This document shows positions 32,413 to 43,700 of a DNA stretch of 64,000 bases, piece by piece (the stretch's first letter is position 1; each line of letters starts with the position of its first letter). Source of the stretch: Lonsdalea britannica (lineage in GTDB: Bacteria > Pseudomonadota > Gammaproteobacteria > Enterobacterales > Enterobacteriaceae); assembly GCF_002111595.1 (NCBI RefSeq), contig NZ_LUTN01000002.1, positions 62,001 through 126,000 on the forward strand, given 5' to 3'. A program made the translations under genes and the position numbers. The notes below the pieces were generated by a model. That model was not told where the DNA came from, made no database searches, and saw only the letters and a program-made list of their open reading frames with translations.

Positions 32413-33416
32413 TTGACCGCATCTGGTCAGGACGCTCTCCGCTCTACTGGCTGCTGATCCCGCTATCGCTGCTCTATGGCGCGGTAAGCGGGATTATTCG
32501 CCTGAGCTATCGTTGGGGGTGGCGCCATGTGTGGCGCGCGCCTTTGCCGGTGGCGGTGGTGGGGAACCTGACCGCGGGAGGCAACGGTAAAACGCCGGTC
32601 GTCATCTGGCTGGTGGAACAGCTGCAGCAGCGAGGTTACCGCGTCGGCGTGGTTTCGCGCGGTTACGGCGGAAAAGCGGAACGCTATCCTCTGGTCGTTT
32701 CACCCGACGTCACCACCGCTCAGGCAGGTGATGAACCCGTACTGATTTTTCAACGCACGGGCGCGCCCGTTGCCGTTGCGCCCCAACGCCGCGAGGCCGT
32801 AGAGGCGCTGTTGGCCGCCTATCCGCTCGACATTGTGATCACCGACGACGGCCTGCAACACTATGCGTTGGCGCGGGATGTCGAAGTGGTGGTGGTCGAT
32901 GGGGTACGCCGTTTTGGCAACGGCTGGTGGTTGCCCGCCGGACCGATGCGCGAACGGGCCTCCCGTCTGGCCTCCGTCGATGCGATCATCGTTAACGGCG
33001 GCGATGTTCAGCCCGGCGAGATCGCCATGCAGCTGTCTGCGGACGAAGCCGTTAATCTCGTGACCGGCGAACGACGCCCGGTATCGGAACTGCCGCCGCT
33101 GGTGGCGATGGCGGGGATCGGGCATCCGCCGCGATTCTTTGCCACACTCAAACAAAAGGGCGCGACCGTGGAGCATGAGGTCGCGTTTGCCGATCACCAG
33201 GCCTATTCGCCTGCCCAGCTTGCGTCGCTACCCGGCGGCGAACAACAGGCGCTGATCATGACTGAAAAAGACGCGGTGAAGTGCCGCGCTTTCGCCAAGG
33301 CTAACTGGTGGTATTTACCGGTCACCGCCGAGCTATCCGCGGCGCCCGCCGAGGCCGTATTGGCACGGCTCGAACAACTGATCGCACAGTATCGACAGGG
33401 CAACCCGAACGCCTGA
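32409..33416 (+). CDS. lpxK: LpxK, tetraacyldisaccharide 4'-kinase
   Basis: 335 residues (E. coli 328). LpxK phosphorylates the 4' position of the lipid A precursor at the inner membrane. An N-terminal membrane anchor (about 8-30) precedes the P-loop [15 protein letters not shown], the VVSRGYGG motif and the catalytic region DDGLQHYAL. Overlaps msbA (ATGA), the usual msbA-lpxK pairing. Confidence 0.97.
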   Translation: MIDRIWSGRSPLYWLLIPLSLLYGAVSGIIRLSYRWGWRHVWRAPLPVAVVGNLTAGGNGKTPVVIWLVEQLQQRGYRVGVVSRGYGGKAERYPLVVSPDVTTAQAGDEPVLIFQRTGAPVAVAPQRREAVEALLAAYPLDIVITDDGLQHYALARDVEVVVVDGVRRFGNGWWLPAGPMRERASRLASVDAIIVNGGDVQPGEIAMQLSADEAVNLVTGERRPVSELPPLVAMAGIGHPPRFFATLKQKGATVEHEVAFADHQAYSPAQLASLPGGEQQALIMTEKDAVKCRAFAKANWWYLPVTAELSAAPAEAVLARLEQLIAQYRQGNPNA

Positions 33417-33467
33417 AAAGGCGCGTTGCCTCTCATTGACAAAGAGCTTCTTGATGGAGGAAGCACG

Positions 33468-33650
33468 ATGGATCATCGTTTACTTGAAATAGTCGCTTGC
33501 CCGGTCTGTAACGGCCGGTTGGTCTTCGATAAAGAAAAACAGGAACTGATCTGCAAGATAGAAGGTCTGGCCTATCCCGTACGCGACGGCATTCCCGTCC
33601 TGCTGGATCATGAGGCCCGCCATCTGACCGCCGACGAGACCGCAAAATGA
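33468..33650 (+). CDS. ycaR: YcaR, Trm112-like small protein
   Basis: 60 residues, the same as E. coli YcaR. UPF0434/Trm112 family, with the zinc-type pair ACPVCNG near 9-15 and [20 protein letters not shown]. Function not established. ATG 33468 has GGAGGA upstream. An upstream in-frame reading (33426) is rejected. It overlaps kdsB (ATGA). In E. coli ycaQ precedes it; here ycaQ is absent. Confidence 0.93.
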   Translation: MDHRLLEIVACPVCNGRLVFDKEKQELICKIEGLAYPVRDGIPVLLDHEARHLTADETAK

Positions 33651-34399
33651 CGTTTACCGTAATTATTCCGGCCCGCTTCGCCTCCAGCCGTTTACCGGGC
33701 AAGCCGCTGGCCGACATCAACGGCAAACCGATGGTGGTCCACGTCATGGAACGCGCGCAGGAGTCGGGTGCGGAACGTGTCATTGTGGCCACCGACCATC
33801 CTGACGTCGAGCAGGTCATTCGTCAGGCGGGCGGTGAAGTCTGTCTGACTAGCCCGGATCACAGCTCAGGAACGGAGCGACTGGCGGAGGTGATTGAACG
33901 CTACCGTCTCCCGGATGATGAGATCATCGTTAACATTCAGGGCGATGAACCGATGATCCCGCCGGTCATCGTGCGTCAGGTCGCTGAGAACCTGGCGGGA
34001 AGCCGGGCAGGGATGGCGACGTTAGCCGTGCCGATCGTCGGCAGCGAAGACGTCTTCAACCCCAACGCGGTGAAAGTGGTGAGAGACGCCGAAGGCTATG
34101 CGCTGTATTTCTCACGTGCGCCGATCCCGTGGGACCGCGAGCGTTTCGCCCAGTCGAAAGAGAACGTCGGGGATCACTTCCTGCGTCATATCGGTATCTA
34201 TGCCTACCGGGCGGGTTTTGTGCGTCGCTACGTCAGTTGGGCGCCGAGCGAACTGGAAAAAATCGAATTGCTGGAGCAGTTGCGCGTGCTCTGGTACGGC
34301 GAAAAAATTCATGTGGATGTGGCGAAAGCGATTCCGAGCGTCGGCGTGGATACGCCGGAAGATCTGGCGCGCGTGCGCTTGGCGATGGCCGGCGGCTAA
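33647..34399 (+). CDS. kdsB: KdsB, CMP-KDO synthetase
   Basis: 250 residues. KdsB activates KDO with CTP for lipopolysaccharide core synthesis. Sugar-nucleotidyltransferase motifs are [14 protein letters not shown] at the N-terminus, ATDHPDV, and [12 protein letters not shown] with the metal-binding Asp. Coupled to ycaR by overlap. A terminator follows. Confidence 0.97.
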   Translation: MTFTVIIPARFASSRLPGKPLADINGKPMVVHVMERAQESGAERVIVATDHPDVEQVIRQAGGEVCLTSPDHSSGTERLAEVIERYRLPDDEIIVNIQGDEPMIPPVIVRQVAENLAGSRAGMATLAVPIVGSEDVFNPNAVKVVRDAEGYALYFSRAPIPWDRERFAQSKENVGDHFLRHIGIYAYRAGFVRRYVSWAPSELEKIELLEQLRVLWYGEKIHVDVAKAIPSVGVDTPEDLARVRLAMAGG

Positions 34400-34429
34400 C
34401 GCTTTTCTCATTCTCGTTTAGGTACGACG

Positions 34430-34460
34430 ACAGGCGGACATGATGGCCGCCTGTTTTTTT
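34430..34460 (+). terminator. Intrinsic terminator after kdsB
   Basis: ACAGGCGG with CCGCCTGT, a 9-base loop, followed by seven T's, 30 bases after the kdsB stop. Ends the msbA-lpxK-ycaR-kdsB operon. Confidence 0.9.
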
Positions 34461-34680
34461 GGTGAAATCCGGGACGAAACACGATCAATCCGGATTTTCA
34501 GGCCGGACTGAATCGTCCGGTATCGGTCACGATCAGCGCGTTTAATTAGAAACGCCGTCTGATGAGGCAAGGCGTTCAGCGAAGACTGCCGAGATTGCCG
34601 GAGGATGTCATGTCACCGTGTCAGGCGAGTGGGACAACCTCAATAGCATTAATGAAGACCATAAAAGGAAGGCGTTCTAC

Positions 34681-35994
34681 ATGGAAATGAGTAACACGAT
34701 CTGCTCAACGATGGCATTGGGCCTGCTTGCCGCTACTGCCGCACCGGCGAGCGCGGCCACTTATTATCTCTCACCGACCGGTAATGATAACGGCACTGGC
34801 ACCCTCACCGCGCCCTGGAAAACATTTGGACGGGCCCAGCAAACTCTCGCGCCCGGAGACAGGCTATGGATCCGCGGCGGTATATACAGTGTTACCGGGG
34901 GCGTCAACCGGTGCGCGAGTCGTACCGATATCGTCAATGCGGTGACGTTGAATAAAAGCGGAATGGCGGGCAAACCCATTCAGTATTGGGCTTATACGGG
35001 TGAAACGCCGGTGTTCGACTTCAGCAAAATGAAGGATGACTGCCGCATCAAAGGATTCAATGTGGCGGCGAACTGGGTGTCATTGAAGGGGCTGGAGATT
35101 GTGGGCGTTCGGCAGAATAATAATCTCAACCACGAATCCTGGGGCGTGTGGATCAAGGGCAGCAACAACACGTTCGAGCGATTGAATATCCACCACATCA
35201 TGGGAACCGGGTTGTTTTTGCAGAATGGCGCCAACAATCAGGTGATTAACTGCGACTCCCATCATAACTACGATCCGCTGACGTCGAACGGCGCGGGGCA
35301 GAGCGGCGACGGCTTCGGCGTCCATATCGCCGCCAATCAACCGGGTAACCTGCTGCGCGGCTGCCGGGCCTGGTCGAATTCGGACGACGGTTTCGATTTC
35401 ATCAACGCCTACTCGCCCGTGGTGGTTGAAAACTCCTGGGCGTGGCTGCACGGATATCTGCCCGGCACCACCACCTCGCTACCCGCCGGTAACGGCAACG
35501 GATTTAAAATTGGCGGATACGGCGCACGTTACATCGCTAACGCCCCCAAACACACCGTGCGTCACAGCGTAGCGTTCCTGAACAAAAGCGCCGGTTTTTA
35601 CGCTAACCATCATCCGGTCGCCAATAACTTCTTCAACAACACCGGTTACCAGAATAAACCTAATTTCAATTTGCTGGGCATCAGCGCCAGCGGGGCGGAA
35701 ATCGGACTGGGCGTTGTTCGCAATAACATCTCATACGGCGGTCTGTCGTTGTCACATTCGCAGGGTGCGGATATGCGCTACAACTCGTGGAATCAGGCTA
35801 AAGTGCTGTCGAATGCCGAGTTTGAGAGCGTTGCCGTCACCGGCTGGGATGCCAAGCGTCAGTTGGACGGCAGTTTGCCCGCGCTGAAAAGCCTGCATTT
35901 GTCCGCCGGCAGTTGGCTCATCGACAAGGGCGGCAACCTCAATTTGCCGTATAAAGGCGCGGCGCCTGACCTCGGCGCTTTCGAACGTCAGTAA
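34681..35994 (+). CDS. Secreted pectate lyase, polysaccharide lyase family 9 (PelL-like)
   Basis: 437 residues. The signal region (LGLLAATAAPASA, cleavage near Ala25) is followed by a right-handed parallel beta-helix with PL9 hallmarks: CDSHHNYDP, GDGFGVHIAANQPGN, GCRAWSNSDDGFDFINA (the Ca2+-binding aspartates) and GNGFKIGGYG with the probable catalytic lysine. Such enzymes cut polygalacturonate in plant cell walls. The start is odd: from ATG 34681 the signal peptide lacks the usual positively charged N-region, while the in-frame bases upstream (from a GTG at 34618) encode HKRKAF just before it. The AAGGAAGG at 34665 favours ATG 34681. It sits alone between kdsB and ycbJ, which are neighbours in E. 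coli, so it was probably gained. Substrate is inferred from family. Confidence 0.85.
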   Translation: MEMSNTICSTMALGLLAATAAPASAATYYLSPTGNDNGTGTLTAPWKTFGRAQQTLAPGDRLWIRGGIYSVTGGVNRCASRTDIVNAVTLNKSGMAGKPIQYWAYTGETPVFDFSKMKDDCRIKGFNVAANWVSLKGLEIVGVRQNNNLNHESWGVWIKGSNNTFERLNIHHIMGTGLFLQNGANNQVINCDSHHNYDPLTSNGAGQSGDGFGVHIAANQPGNLLRGCRAWSNSDDGFDFINAYSPVVVENSWAWLHGYLPGTTTSLPAGNGNGFKIGGYGARYIANAPKHTVRHSVAFLNKSAGFYANHHPVANNFFNNTGYQNKPNFNLLGISASGAEIGLGVVRNNISYGGLSLSHSQGADMRYNSWNQAKVLSNAEFESVAVTGWDAKRQLDGSLPALKSLHLSAGSWLIDKGGNLNLPYKGAAPDLGAFERQ

Positions 35995-36009
35995 TCCCTA
36001 TCACTCTTT

Positions 36010-36044
36010 GCGCAGAACCTTTTGCTATTCTTTAGGTTCTGCGC
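36010..36044 (+). terminator. Hairpin downstream of the pectate lyase gene
   Basis: 10-bp perfect stem GCGCAGAACC with GGTTCTGCGC and a 15-base loop, 16 bases after the stop. No T-run follows, so its role as terminator is uncertain. Confidence 0.4.
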
Positions 36045-36147
36045 CCATCATGGGCAGATTCAGGCTTTGTTTGATCTGTATTGAGGAAAACCGCCCCCCG
36101 CAGCGGCATGGTACGATCGACAAGCCTCCCCCTTCAGTCAAGGTCTC

Positions 36148-37047
36148 ATGCTTATGGAATTGCTTAAAGCCGAGTTGAGTGCGGTATTAGGGGAACCTCT
36201 TAGCCGCGTCGAACGTATTAGTGAACAACCGTATGCGCATCTGTACGCCATGTATGACAAGGAAGGTCATGCGATTCCGCTGCTGGTCAAAAGCTATGTG
36301 TGTCAGGGCGTCGCTCAGCAGGAGGCCTACAAACTGAGCATGCTGGCGCGCGAAGGCGACGTGCGGGTGCCGACCGTTTACGGAATGGTGATGAGTCAGC
36401 ATCCGTCGCATAAAGAGTTGTTGCTGCTGGAGCGGCTGCGCGGCGTGCCGGTCGAAACGCCGACCCGCACGCCACAGCGCTGGGCGTCGCTCATGGACCA
36501 AATCGTGGATAGCGTTCTGGCCTGGCATCGCATTGACAGCCACGGCTGCGTTGGGTCGGTCGATAGCATTCAGGAAAACAGCTGGCCCAACTGGTACGCC
36601 CAGCGGCTGGAGGTACTGTGGTCGACGCTGATGCTGGTGCAGACCCCGCTGCTGACGCGGGAAGACAGGGCGCTGCTGTTCCGATCTCGTCAGGCGCTAC
36701 CCGCGCTATTCCGGGACTTTAACGATCCCTGCGTGCTGGTGCACGGAAACCTGTCGCTGCGCAGCATGTTGAAAGATAGCCGCAGCGATCAACTGCTGGC
36801 GATGATCAACCCAGGCATGATGCTGTGGGCGCCGCGCGAATACGAGCTGTTCCGGTTGTGTGACGAAGGGATGGCGGAACAACTGCTGTACCATTATTTG
36901 CGTCGTGCGCCGGTGTCAGAAACCTTTGTTTCCCGACGCTGGCTTTACGTCGTGTGGGCTGCCGTATCTCGCTATATTCACACCGGCCAGTTGGACCGTG
37001 AGCTGTTCGACCGGGCGTCGCGAGAGCTGCTGCCCTGGCTGGATTAG
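36148..37047 (+). CDS. ycbJ: YcbJ, aminoglycoside-phosphotransferase-like protein
   Basis: 299 residues, clearly E. coli YcbJ, a protein-kinase-fold (APH) member of unknown substrate. VLVHGNLSLRSMLKD occupies the place of the catalytic loop (HxDLxxxN), but with Asn instead of Asp, so catalysis is doubtful. The motif is shared with E. coli YcbJ. Two near ATGs (36148, 36154). It is convergent with elyC, overlapping it by 4 bases. Confidence 0.9.
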   Translation: MLMELLKAELSAVLGEPLSRVERISEQPYAHLYAMYDKEGHAIPLLVKSYVCQGVAQQEAYKLSMLAREGDVRVPTVYGMVMSQHPSHKELLLLERLRGVPVETPTRTPQRWASLMDQIVDSVLAWHRIDSHGCVGSVDSIQENSWPNWYAQRLEVLWSTLMLVQTPLLTREDRALLFRSRQALPALFRDFNDPCVLVHGNLSLRSMLKDSRSDQLLAMINPGMMLWAPREYELFRLCDEGMAEQLLYHYLRRAPVSETFVSRRWLYVVWAAVSRYIHTGQLDRELFDRASRELLPWLD

Positions 37048-37819
37048 TCCGTCGTCGCCTGCGTTCCTCTGATCTTCTGCCACAGGCCACCCAGCGTTTC
37101 ATACCACGCCCGCTCGCTGTGCGAGAGATTCAGCGCCGACGGGAACAGTTTTTCCCACGGGTTCAGCGGAGAGGTGATCGCCAGCTGATTAGCCGGGGCG
37201 GGGATCGGATGTAAGCCTTGTCCCTCGAAGAAGCGCATGGCGCGCGGCAGATGGTTGGCGGAGGTCACCAGCAGGAAAGGCTGCTGTCCTACCAATAGCG
37301 CCGTACCGGCCGCTTCCTCCGACGTATCACGCGCTGTCCCCACCTGCAGAATATCTTCCGCTGGTACGCCCAGACTCTCCGCGACTCGCGCGGCGGTGCT
37401 GGCGCTGGTGACCGGATTGCCTTTCGCCGCGGCGCCGGTAAAGATCAATTTGGAACCGGGGTTGGCATGGTAGAGCCGAATACCTTCGGTGACGCGCGGC
37501 AGACTGTTGCCGACCAGGTTTGAGCTGGGCGCCACTCGGGGTTGTAAGTATAGCCGCCGCCAAGGACGACGATATAGCCGACCCGCGGCTGGCCGGGCTG
37601 CCAGGTGGGATAGGTGGACTCCAGCGGAAGTAAGAGTCGATCCGCCACTGGCTGCAGGCTCAGCAAGGTCAGCGTCAGCCAGCTCACCGTCAGGATGACG
37701 CGTCCGGTCTTCTGGCGGCGGGTGAACCACAGCAGCAGAAGCGCGATCCCCATCAATAACAGCAAAAGCGGCAGCGGCTGCAACAGGCCGCCCACATACT
37801 TTTTGAGGTCAAACAGCAT
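37044..37819 (-). CDS. elyC: ElyC (YcbC), envelope biogenesis factor, DUF218 (frameshifted as sequenced)
   Basis: ElyC is an inner-membrane protein needed for peptidoglycan and undecaprenyl-carrier metabolism at low temperature. The N-terminal frame (from ATG 37819) has two membrane helices (LLLLMGIALLLLWF; ILTVSWLTLTLLSL) and VVLGGGYTYNPEW; the second frame continues SNLVGNSLPRVTEGIRLY to the end, including LLVTSANHLPRAMRFF. Adding one base to the CC at 37532-37533 restores EWAPSSNLVGN and a protein of 258 residues (E. coli 259). Overlap with ycbJ by 4 bases at the 3' ends. Confidence 0.92.
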
Positions 37820-37972
37820 AAAATAGCATCCAATTTGAGTGAAAAAGCGCCATCCAGGCGGAGAACGTGGTCTCAGGCGATTCATTCTATGCCAGCCTGT
37901 GCCAAAATGTCAGATTAGGAGTGAGGCGGGGCATTGTGGATGCGCCGTCATCAATTGCGTGGAACCCGTGGA

Positions 37973-38758
37973 ATGCAGGATCGTAACTTTAACGATATCG
38001 CTGAAAAATTTGCCCGGAATATCTACGGCACCACCAAAGGGAAATTGCGTCAGGCCGTGCTGTGGCAGGATCTGGAAACCTTGCTGGCCCGCCTTCCGCA
38101 ACGTCCGCTGGTCATTGTGGATGCCGGCGGCGGCGAAGGCCATATGGCCTGCCGTCTGGCCGCTTTAGGACACCAGGTATTGTTGTGCGATGTGTCCGAT
38201 GAGATGATTCGGCGGGCGCAGGCTGCCGCCGAGGCGCAAGGCCTCACGGATCGTCTGCGCATTGTTCACTGCGCAGCACAGGATATCGCCTCGTATATGG
38301 ATCGGCCCGCCGATCTGGTATTGTTTCACGCGGTATTGGAGTGGGTGGCTGACCCTCAACCGGTCTTAAGCACGCTGACGGACTGTCTGGCGCCGGGTGG
38401 AGCGCTATCGCTGATGTTTTATAATCATCATGCTTTTTTGATGCGCAATATGGTGCTGGGCAACTTCGGCTATGTCGAAGTCGGCATGCCGAAACGCAAA
38501 CGGCGTTCGCTGTCTCCCGACCATCCGCTGGATCCGGATGAGGTCTACGGTTGGCTCTCCGCATTAGGTCTGACGATCAGCGGCAAAACCGGGATACGGG
38601 TATTTCACGATTATTTGCGGGACAAGCAAAAACAGATTGACGAGTTTGACACTCTGCTGGCGCTCGAGCAGCGCTATTGCCGGCAGGAGCCTTTTGTCAG
38701 CCTGGGGCGCTACATCCACGTTATGGCGCATAAGCCCCTTTTGAAGGATGCATTATGA
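37973..38758 (+). CDS. cmoM: CmoM (SmtA), tRNA 5-carboxymethoxyuridine methyltransferase
   Basis: 261 residues. CmoM methylates cmo5U34 of certain tRNAs to its methyl ester. SAM-binding motif I is [13 protein letters not shown], motif [12 protein letters not shown], and [11 protein letters not shown] is motif IV. ATG 37973 ([18 protein letters not shown]) matches the E. coli start; the longer upstream reading adds unrelated residues. First gene of the cmoM-mukFEB operon, overlapping mukF by ATGA. Confidence 0.96.
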   Translation: MQDRNFNDIAEKFARNIYGTTKGKLRQAVLWQDLETLLARLPQRPLVIVDAGGGEGHMACRLAALGHQVLLCDVSDEMIRRAQAAAEAQGLTDRLRIVHCAAQDIASYMDRPADLVLFHAVLEWVADPQPVLSTLTDCLAPGGALSLMFYNHHAFLMRNMVLGNFGYVEVGMPKRKRRSLSPDHPLDPDEVYGWLSALGLTISGKTGIRVFHDYLRDKQKQIDEFDTLLALEQRYCRQEPFVSLGRYIHVMAHKPLLKDAL

Positions 38759-40077
38759 GTGATTTTTCCCAGACCGTACCCGAACTGGTCGCCTGGGCTA
38801 GAAAAAACGATTTTTCGATTTCGCTGCCGACGGAAAGGCTGGCGTTTTTGCTGTCGATCGCCACGCTCAATGGCGAGCGCATGGACGGCGAGATGAGTGA
38901 AGGCGAACTGGTGGACGCGTTCCGTCACGTCAGCCAGGGATTCGAACAAACACACGAAACCATTGCCCAACGCGCCAACAACGCCATCAACGATTTGGTG
39001 CGACAGCGTCTGATCAACCGCTTCACCAGCGAGCTGGCCGACGGCAATGCCATCTATCGACTGACGCCGCTCGGCATCGGTATCACGGATTACTATATTC
39101 GTCAGCGTGAGTTCTCCGCGCTGCGTCTCTCCATGCAGCTTTCCATCGTCGCTCAGGAATTGGGCCGCGCCGCCGAAGCGGCGGAAGAGGGCGGAGATGA
39201 ATTTCACTGGCACCGCAATGTCTTTGCGCCGCTGAAATATTCGGTGGCGGAAATCTTCGACAGCATCGATCTGACCCAGCGCATCATGGACGAACAGCAG
39301 CAGGGGGTGAAAGAGAATATCGCCGGGCTATTGACGCAGGACTGGCGCGCGGCCATCAGCAACTGTGAACAGCTGCTGACCGAAACCTCCGACACGCTGC
39401 GCGAGCTACAGGATACGCTGGAAGCCGCAGGCGACAAGCTGCAGGCTAACCTGTTGCGCATTCAGGACGCGACGCTTGGCAACGATACGCTGGGATTTGT
39501 GGATAACCTGGTGTTCGATTTGCAAGGCAAGCTGGATCGCATCATCAGCTGGGGACAGCAGACGATCGACCTGTGGATCGGCTATGACCGTCACGTCCAT
39601 AAATTTATTCGTACCGCCATCGATATGGATAAAAACCGCGTCTTCTCCCAACGGTTGCGCCAGTCGGTGCAGACCTATTTCGACCAGCCGTGGGCGCTGA
39701 CCTTCGCCAATGCCGACAGGCTGTTGGATATGCGTGACGAAGAGCTGGCGCTGCGCAGCGACGAAGTCACCGGGGAACTGCCTCCGGAGCTGGAATATGA
39801 AGAGTTCAGCGAGATGCGCGAGCAGGTGGCCGCGCTAGTGGAGCAAGCGCTAGAAAAATATAAAGAGCAGCAGATTCCGCTGTGTTTGAGTGAGGTGATG
39901 CGTGAGTATCTGGCGCAGTATCCTCGCTCCCGGCAATTTGACGTTGCCCGAATCGTGGTCGACCAGGCCGTACGTCTGGGCGTAGCCGAAGCCGATTTTA
40001 CCGGATTGCCCGCGCAATGGCAGGCAATCAATGATTACGGAGCCAAGGTACAGGCCCATGTCATCGACAAATATTGA
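38755..40077 (+). CDS. mukF: MukF, kleisin of the MukBEF chromosome condensin
   Basis: 440 residues, as in E. coli. N-terminal winged-helix dimerisation domain (about 1-110), a middle helical region including [21 protein letters not shown] that contacts the MukB neck, and a C-terminal winged helix that binds the MukB head. MukBEF folds the chromosome. Overlaps cmoM by 4 and mukE by 20 bases. Confidence 0.97.
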   Translation: MSDFSQTVPELVAWARKNDFSISLPTERLAFLLSIATLNGERMDGEMSEGELVDAFRHVSQGFEQTHETIAQRANNAINDLVRQRLINRFTSELADGNAIYRLTPLGIGITDYYIRQREFSALRLSMQLSIVAQELGRAAEAAEEGGDEFHWHRNVFAPLKYSVAEIFDSIDLTQRIMDEQQQGVKENIAGLLTQDWRAAISNCEQLLTETSDTLRELQDTLEAAGDKLQANLLRIQDATLGNDTLGFVDNLVFDLQGKLDRIISWGQQTIDLWIGYDRHVHKFIRTAIDMDKNRVFSQRLRQSVQTYFDQPWALTFANADRLLDMRDEELALRSDEVTGELPPELEYEEFSEMREQVAALVEQALEKYKEQQIPLCLSEVMREYLAQYPRSRQFDVARIVVDQAVRLGVAEADFTGLPAQWQAINDYGAKVQAHVIDKY

Positions 40078-40777
40078 ACCTATTATTACGGCCAAACTGA
40101 TGGCCGCGCTGTCCAATCCGCAGTTTCCTGCGATGGACAGCCAACTGCGCGCTGGACGCCACATCGGCGTCGAAGAACTGGAAAATCACGCCCTGCTGAT
40201 GGATTTTCAGGAGGAGCTGGAGTTCTTTTACAGCCGCTATAACGTAGAACTGATCCGCGCGCCGGAGGGCTTTTTCTACCTGCGTCCGCGTTCAACGACG
40301 CTGATCCCGCGTTCCGTGCTGTCGGAGCTGGATATGATGGTGGGGAAAATCCTCTGCTATCTCTATCTCAGTCCTGAGCGTCTCGCGCACGAGGGCATCT
40401 TCAGTCAGCAGGATTTGTATGACGAGCTGATGAGCCTGGCGGATGAAAACAAATTGTTGAAGCTGGTCAATCAGCGTTCCACCGGATCGGATCTGGACCG
40501 TCAGAAACTGCAGGAAAAAGTCCGCACTTCGCTGAACCGCCTGCGCCGACTGGGCATGATCTACTTCATGGGCAGCGATAACAGCAAATTCCGCATCACC
40601 GAAGCGGTATTCCGCTTCGGCGCCGACGTGCGCAGCGGCGACGATCCGCGTGAAGCGCAGCTGCGTATGATCCGCGACGGCGAAGCCATGCCGGTGGAAA
40701 GCAGCCTGTCGCTGGAAGACAGCGACGACGGAGAGTCAAGCGGCGATAACCCGAGTGTTGAGGATGAACAGGAATGA
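40058..40777 (+). CDS. mukE: MukE, MukBEF accessory subunit
   Basis: 239 residues (E. coli 234). It consists of two winged-helix domains that bind MukF and DNA. Conserved core [18 protein letters not shown] and [16 protein letters not shown]. Acidic C-terminal tail. ATG 40058 ([13 protein letters not shown]) matches the E. coli start; the in-frame reading from 40031 is inside mukF and not conserved. Confidence 0.97.
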   Translation: MSSTNIEPIITAKLMAALSNPQFPAMDSQLRAGRHIGVEELENHALLMDFQEELEFFYSRYNVELIRAPEGFFYLRPRSTTLIPRSVLSELDMMVGKILCYLYLSPERLAHEGIFSQQDLYDELMSLADENKLLKLVNQRSTGSDLDRQKLQEKVRTSLNRLRRLGMIYFMGSDNSKFRITEAVFRFGADVRSGDDPREAQLRMIRDGEAMPVESSLSLEDSDDGESSGDNPSVEDEQE

Positions 40778-43700
40778 TTGAACGCGGTAAATTTCGCTCA
40801 CTGACGCTGGTTAACTGGAACGGCTTCTTCGCCCGTACTTTCGACCTGGATGAACTGGTGACTACGCTGTCGGGCGGTAACGGGGCCGGGAAGTCCACCA
40901 CGATGGCGGCCTTCGTCACCGCGCTGATCCCCGACCTGACCCTGCTGCACTTCCGCAACACCACCGAGGCCGGGGCGACGTCCGGTTCTCGCGATAAAGG
41001 GCTGCACGGCAAGCTGCGCGCCGGGGTGTGTTACTCGATTCTCGACGTGGTGAACTCTCGCCACCAGCGCGTACTGGTGGGCGTGCGCCTCCAGCAGGTC
41101 GCCGGTCGCGATCGCAAAGTGGATATCAAACCCTTCACCATTCAGGGACTGCCGACGTCTGTTGGCCCGACCGAGATTTTGACCCAGACCGTCGGCGAAC
41201 GTCAGGCGCGCGTTCTGCCGTTACCGGAGCTGAAAGAGCGTCTGGAAGAGATCGACGGCGTGCAGTTCAAGCAGTTCAACTCCATTACCGACTATCACTC
41301 GCTGATGTTCGATTTGGGGATCGTGCCGCGTCGGCTGCGCTCTGCGTCTGACCGCAGCAAGTTCTATCGCCTGATCGAAGCGTCGTTGTACGGCGGGATC
41401 TCCAGCGCCATCACCCGCTCCCTGCGCGACTATTTGCTGCCGGAAAACAGCGGCGTGCGCAAGGCGTTTCAGGATATGGAAGCCGCGCTGCGCGAAAACC
41501 GTATGACGCTTGAAGCGATCCGCGTCACGCAGTCTGACCGCGATCTGTTCAAGCATCTGATCTCGGAAGCCACCTCCTATGTGGCGGCGGACTACATGCG
41601 GCACGCCAATGAGCGACGCATTCATCTGGACAACGCGTTAACGCTGCGTCGGGATTTGTTCGGCAGCCGAAAACAGCTGGCGACCGAGCAGTTCCGCCAT
41701 GTGGAAATGTCGCGCGAGCTGCATGAGCAGAGCGGCGCGGAAAGCGATCTCGAAACGGACTATCAGTCGGCCAGCGACCATCTGAGTCTGGTGCAGACCG
41801 CGATGCGTCAGCAGGAAAAAATCGAGCGCTACAGCGGCGATCTGGAAGAGCTGAGCGACAAACTCGAAGAACAGAACGAAATCGTGGCGGAAGCGCACGA
41901 TCAGCAAGAAGAGAATCAGGAGCGCGCCGACGCGGCGGAGCTGGAAGTCGACGAGCTGAAAAGCCAGCTGGCGGACTACCAGCAGGCGCTGGATGCGCAG
42001 CAAACGCGCGCGATTCAGTATCAGCAGGCGCGTCAGGCGCTGGAGCGCGCCCGGACGCTGTGTCAGCAGCCGGATCTCACGCCGGAAAACGCCGATGACT
42101 GGTTGGACACGTTCCACGCCCGCGAGCAGGAAGCCACCGAACTGCTGCTGATGCTGGAGCAAAAACTGAGCGTGGCGGATGCGGCGCACAGTCAATACGA
42201 GCAGGCTTATCAACTGGTGACCCGGATTGCAGGCGCGGTCAGCCGCAGCGAAGCCTGGCAGGTCGCCAAAGACGCTTTGCGCGACAGCTCTTCCCAGCGC
42301 TATCAGGCCGAACGCGTACAGCCGTTGAGAATGCGTTTGTCCGAGCTGGAGCAGCGCCTGCGCGAGCAGCAGGACGCCGAACGTCTGCTGCAAGATTTTG
42401 CCAAGCGCAACGGTCAGGAGTATCAGCCGGAAGAGCTCGAGGGCGTGCAGCAGGAAGTCGACGCGCAGATCGAAGAGTTAGCCGGACTGGTGGCGGAAGC
42501 GGGCGAACGCCGTATGGCGCTGCGTCAGGAGCTGGATCAAATTCAGCAGCGCATCCAGCAGCTGACGGCTCGCGCGCCGGTATGGCTGGCGGCGCAGGAA
42601 ACGCTATCCCAGCTTAGTGAACAGAGCGGGGAAAACTTCGAGGACAGTCGTCAGGTCACGGAATGCATGCAGCAGCTGCTGGAGCGCGAGCGCGAAACCA
42701 CCGTCGGGCGCGATGAAGTGGCGGCCCGCAAGCGCGAAGTCGAAGCGCAGATCGAACGGCTCAGCCAGCCTGGCGGGTCGGAAGATCAGCGCCTGAACGC
42801 GCTGGCGGAGCGTTTTGGCGGCGTACTGTTGTCGGAGATCTACGACGATGTCACGCTGGACGACGCGCCGTACTTCTCCGCGCTGTATGGACCGTCGCGT
42901 CACGCTATCGTGGTGGCGGACCTGTCTTTGGTGCGTGAACAGCTCTCCGGTCTGGAAGACTGCCCGGAAGATCTCTATCTGATCGAGGGCGATCCGCAGT
43001 CCTTCGATGACAGCGTGTTCGAAGTGGAAGAGCTGGAGAAAGCGGTCGTCGTGAAAATTGCCGACCGTCAGTGGCGTTACTCACGCTTCCCTTCAGTGCC
43101 GTTGTTTGGCCGCGCCGCGCGCGAACAGCGTCTGGAAAGCCTGCGCAGCGAACGCGATGCGCTGTCCGAGCAGTACGCGACGCTGTCGTTCGACGTCCAG
43201 AAAACCCAGCGCCTGCATCAGGCATTCAGCCGCTTTATCGGCGCGCATCTGGCCGTGGCATTTGATGACGATCCGGAAGAGGACATCCGCCAGCTGAGCG
43301 GCCGTCGTGGCGAGCTGGAACGCGCCATCAGCAATTTCGATAATGAAAATCAGCAGCAGCGCCAGCAGTATGAGCAGGCGAAAGAGAATACGGCGCTGCT
43401 TAACCGTCTGATCCCACGCATTAGCCTGTTGTGCGACGACACGCTGGCCGATCGCGTGGATGAAATCCGCGAAGAGCTTGACGAGGCGGAAGACGCCGCA
43501 CGTTTCATCCAGCAGCACGGCGCCACGCTGGCGCAGCTGGAACCGCTGGTCAGCGTGTTGCAGAACGACCCGCAGCAGCATGAACAATTGCAGGCGGACT
43601 ACACGCAGGCGCAGAGCGCGCAGCGTCTCGCCAAACAGCAGGCCTTCGCGCTGACCGAAGTCGTGCAGCGCCGGGCGCACTTCAGCTATACCGATTCCGC

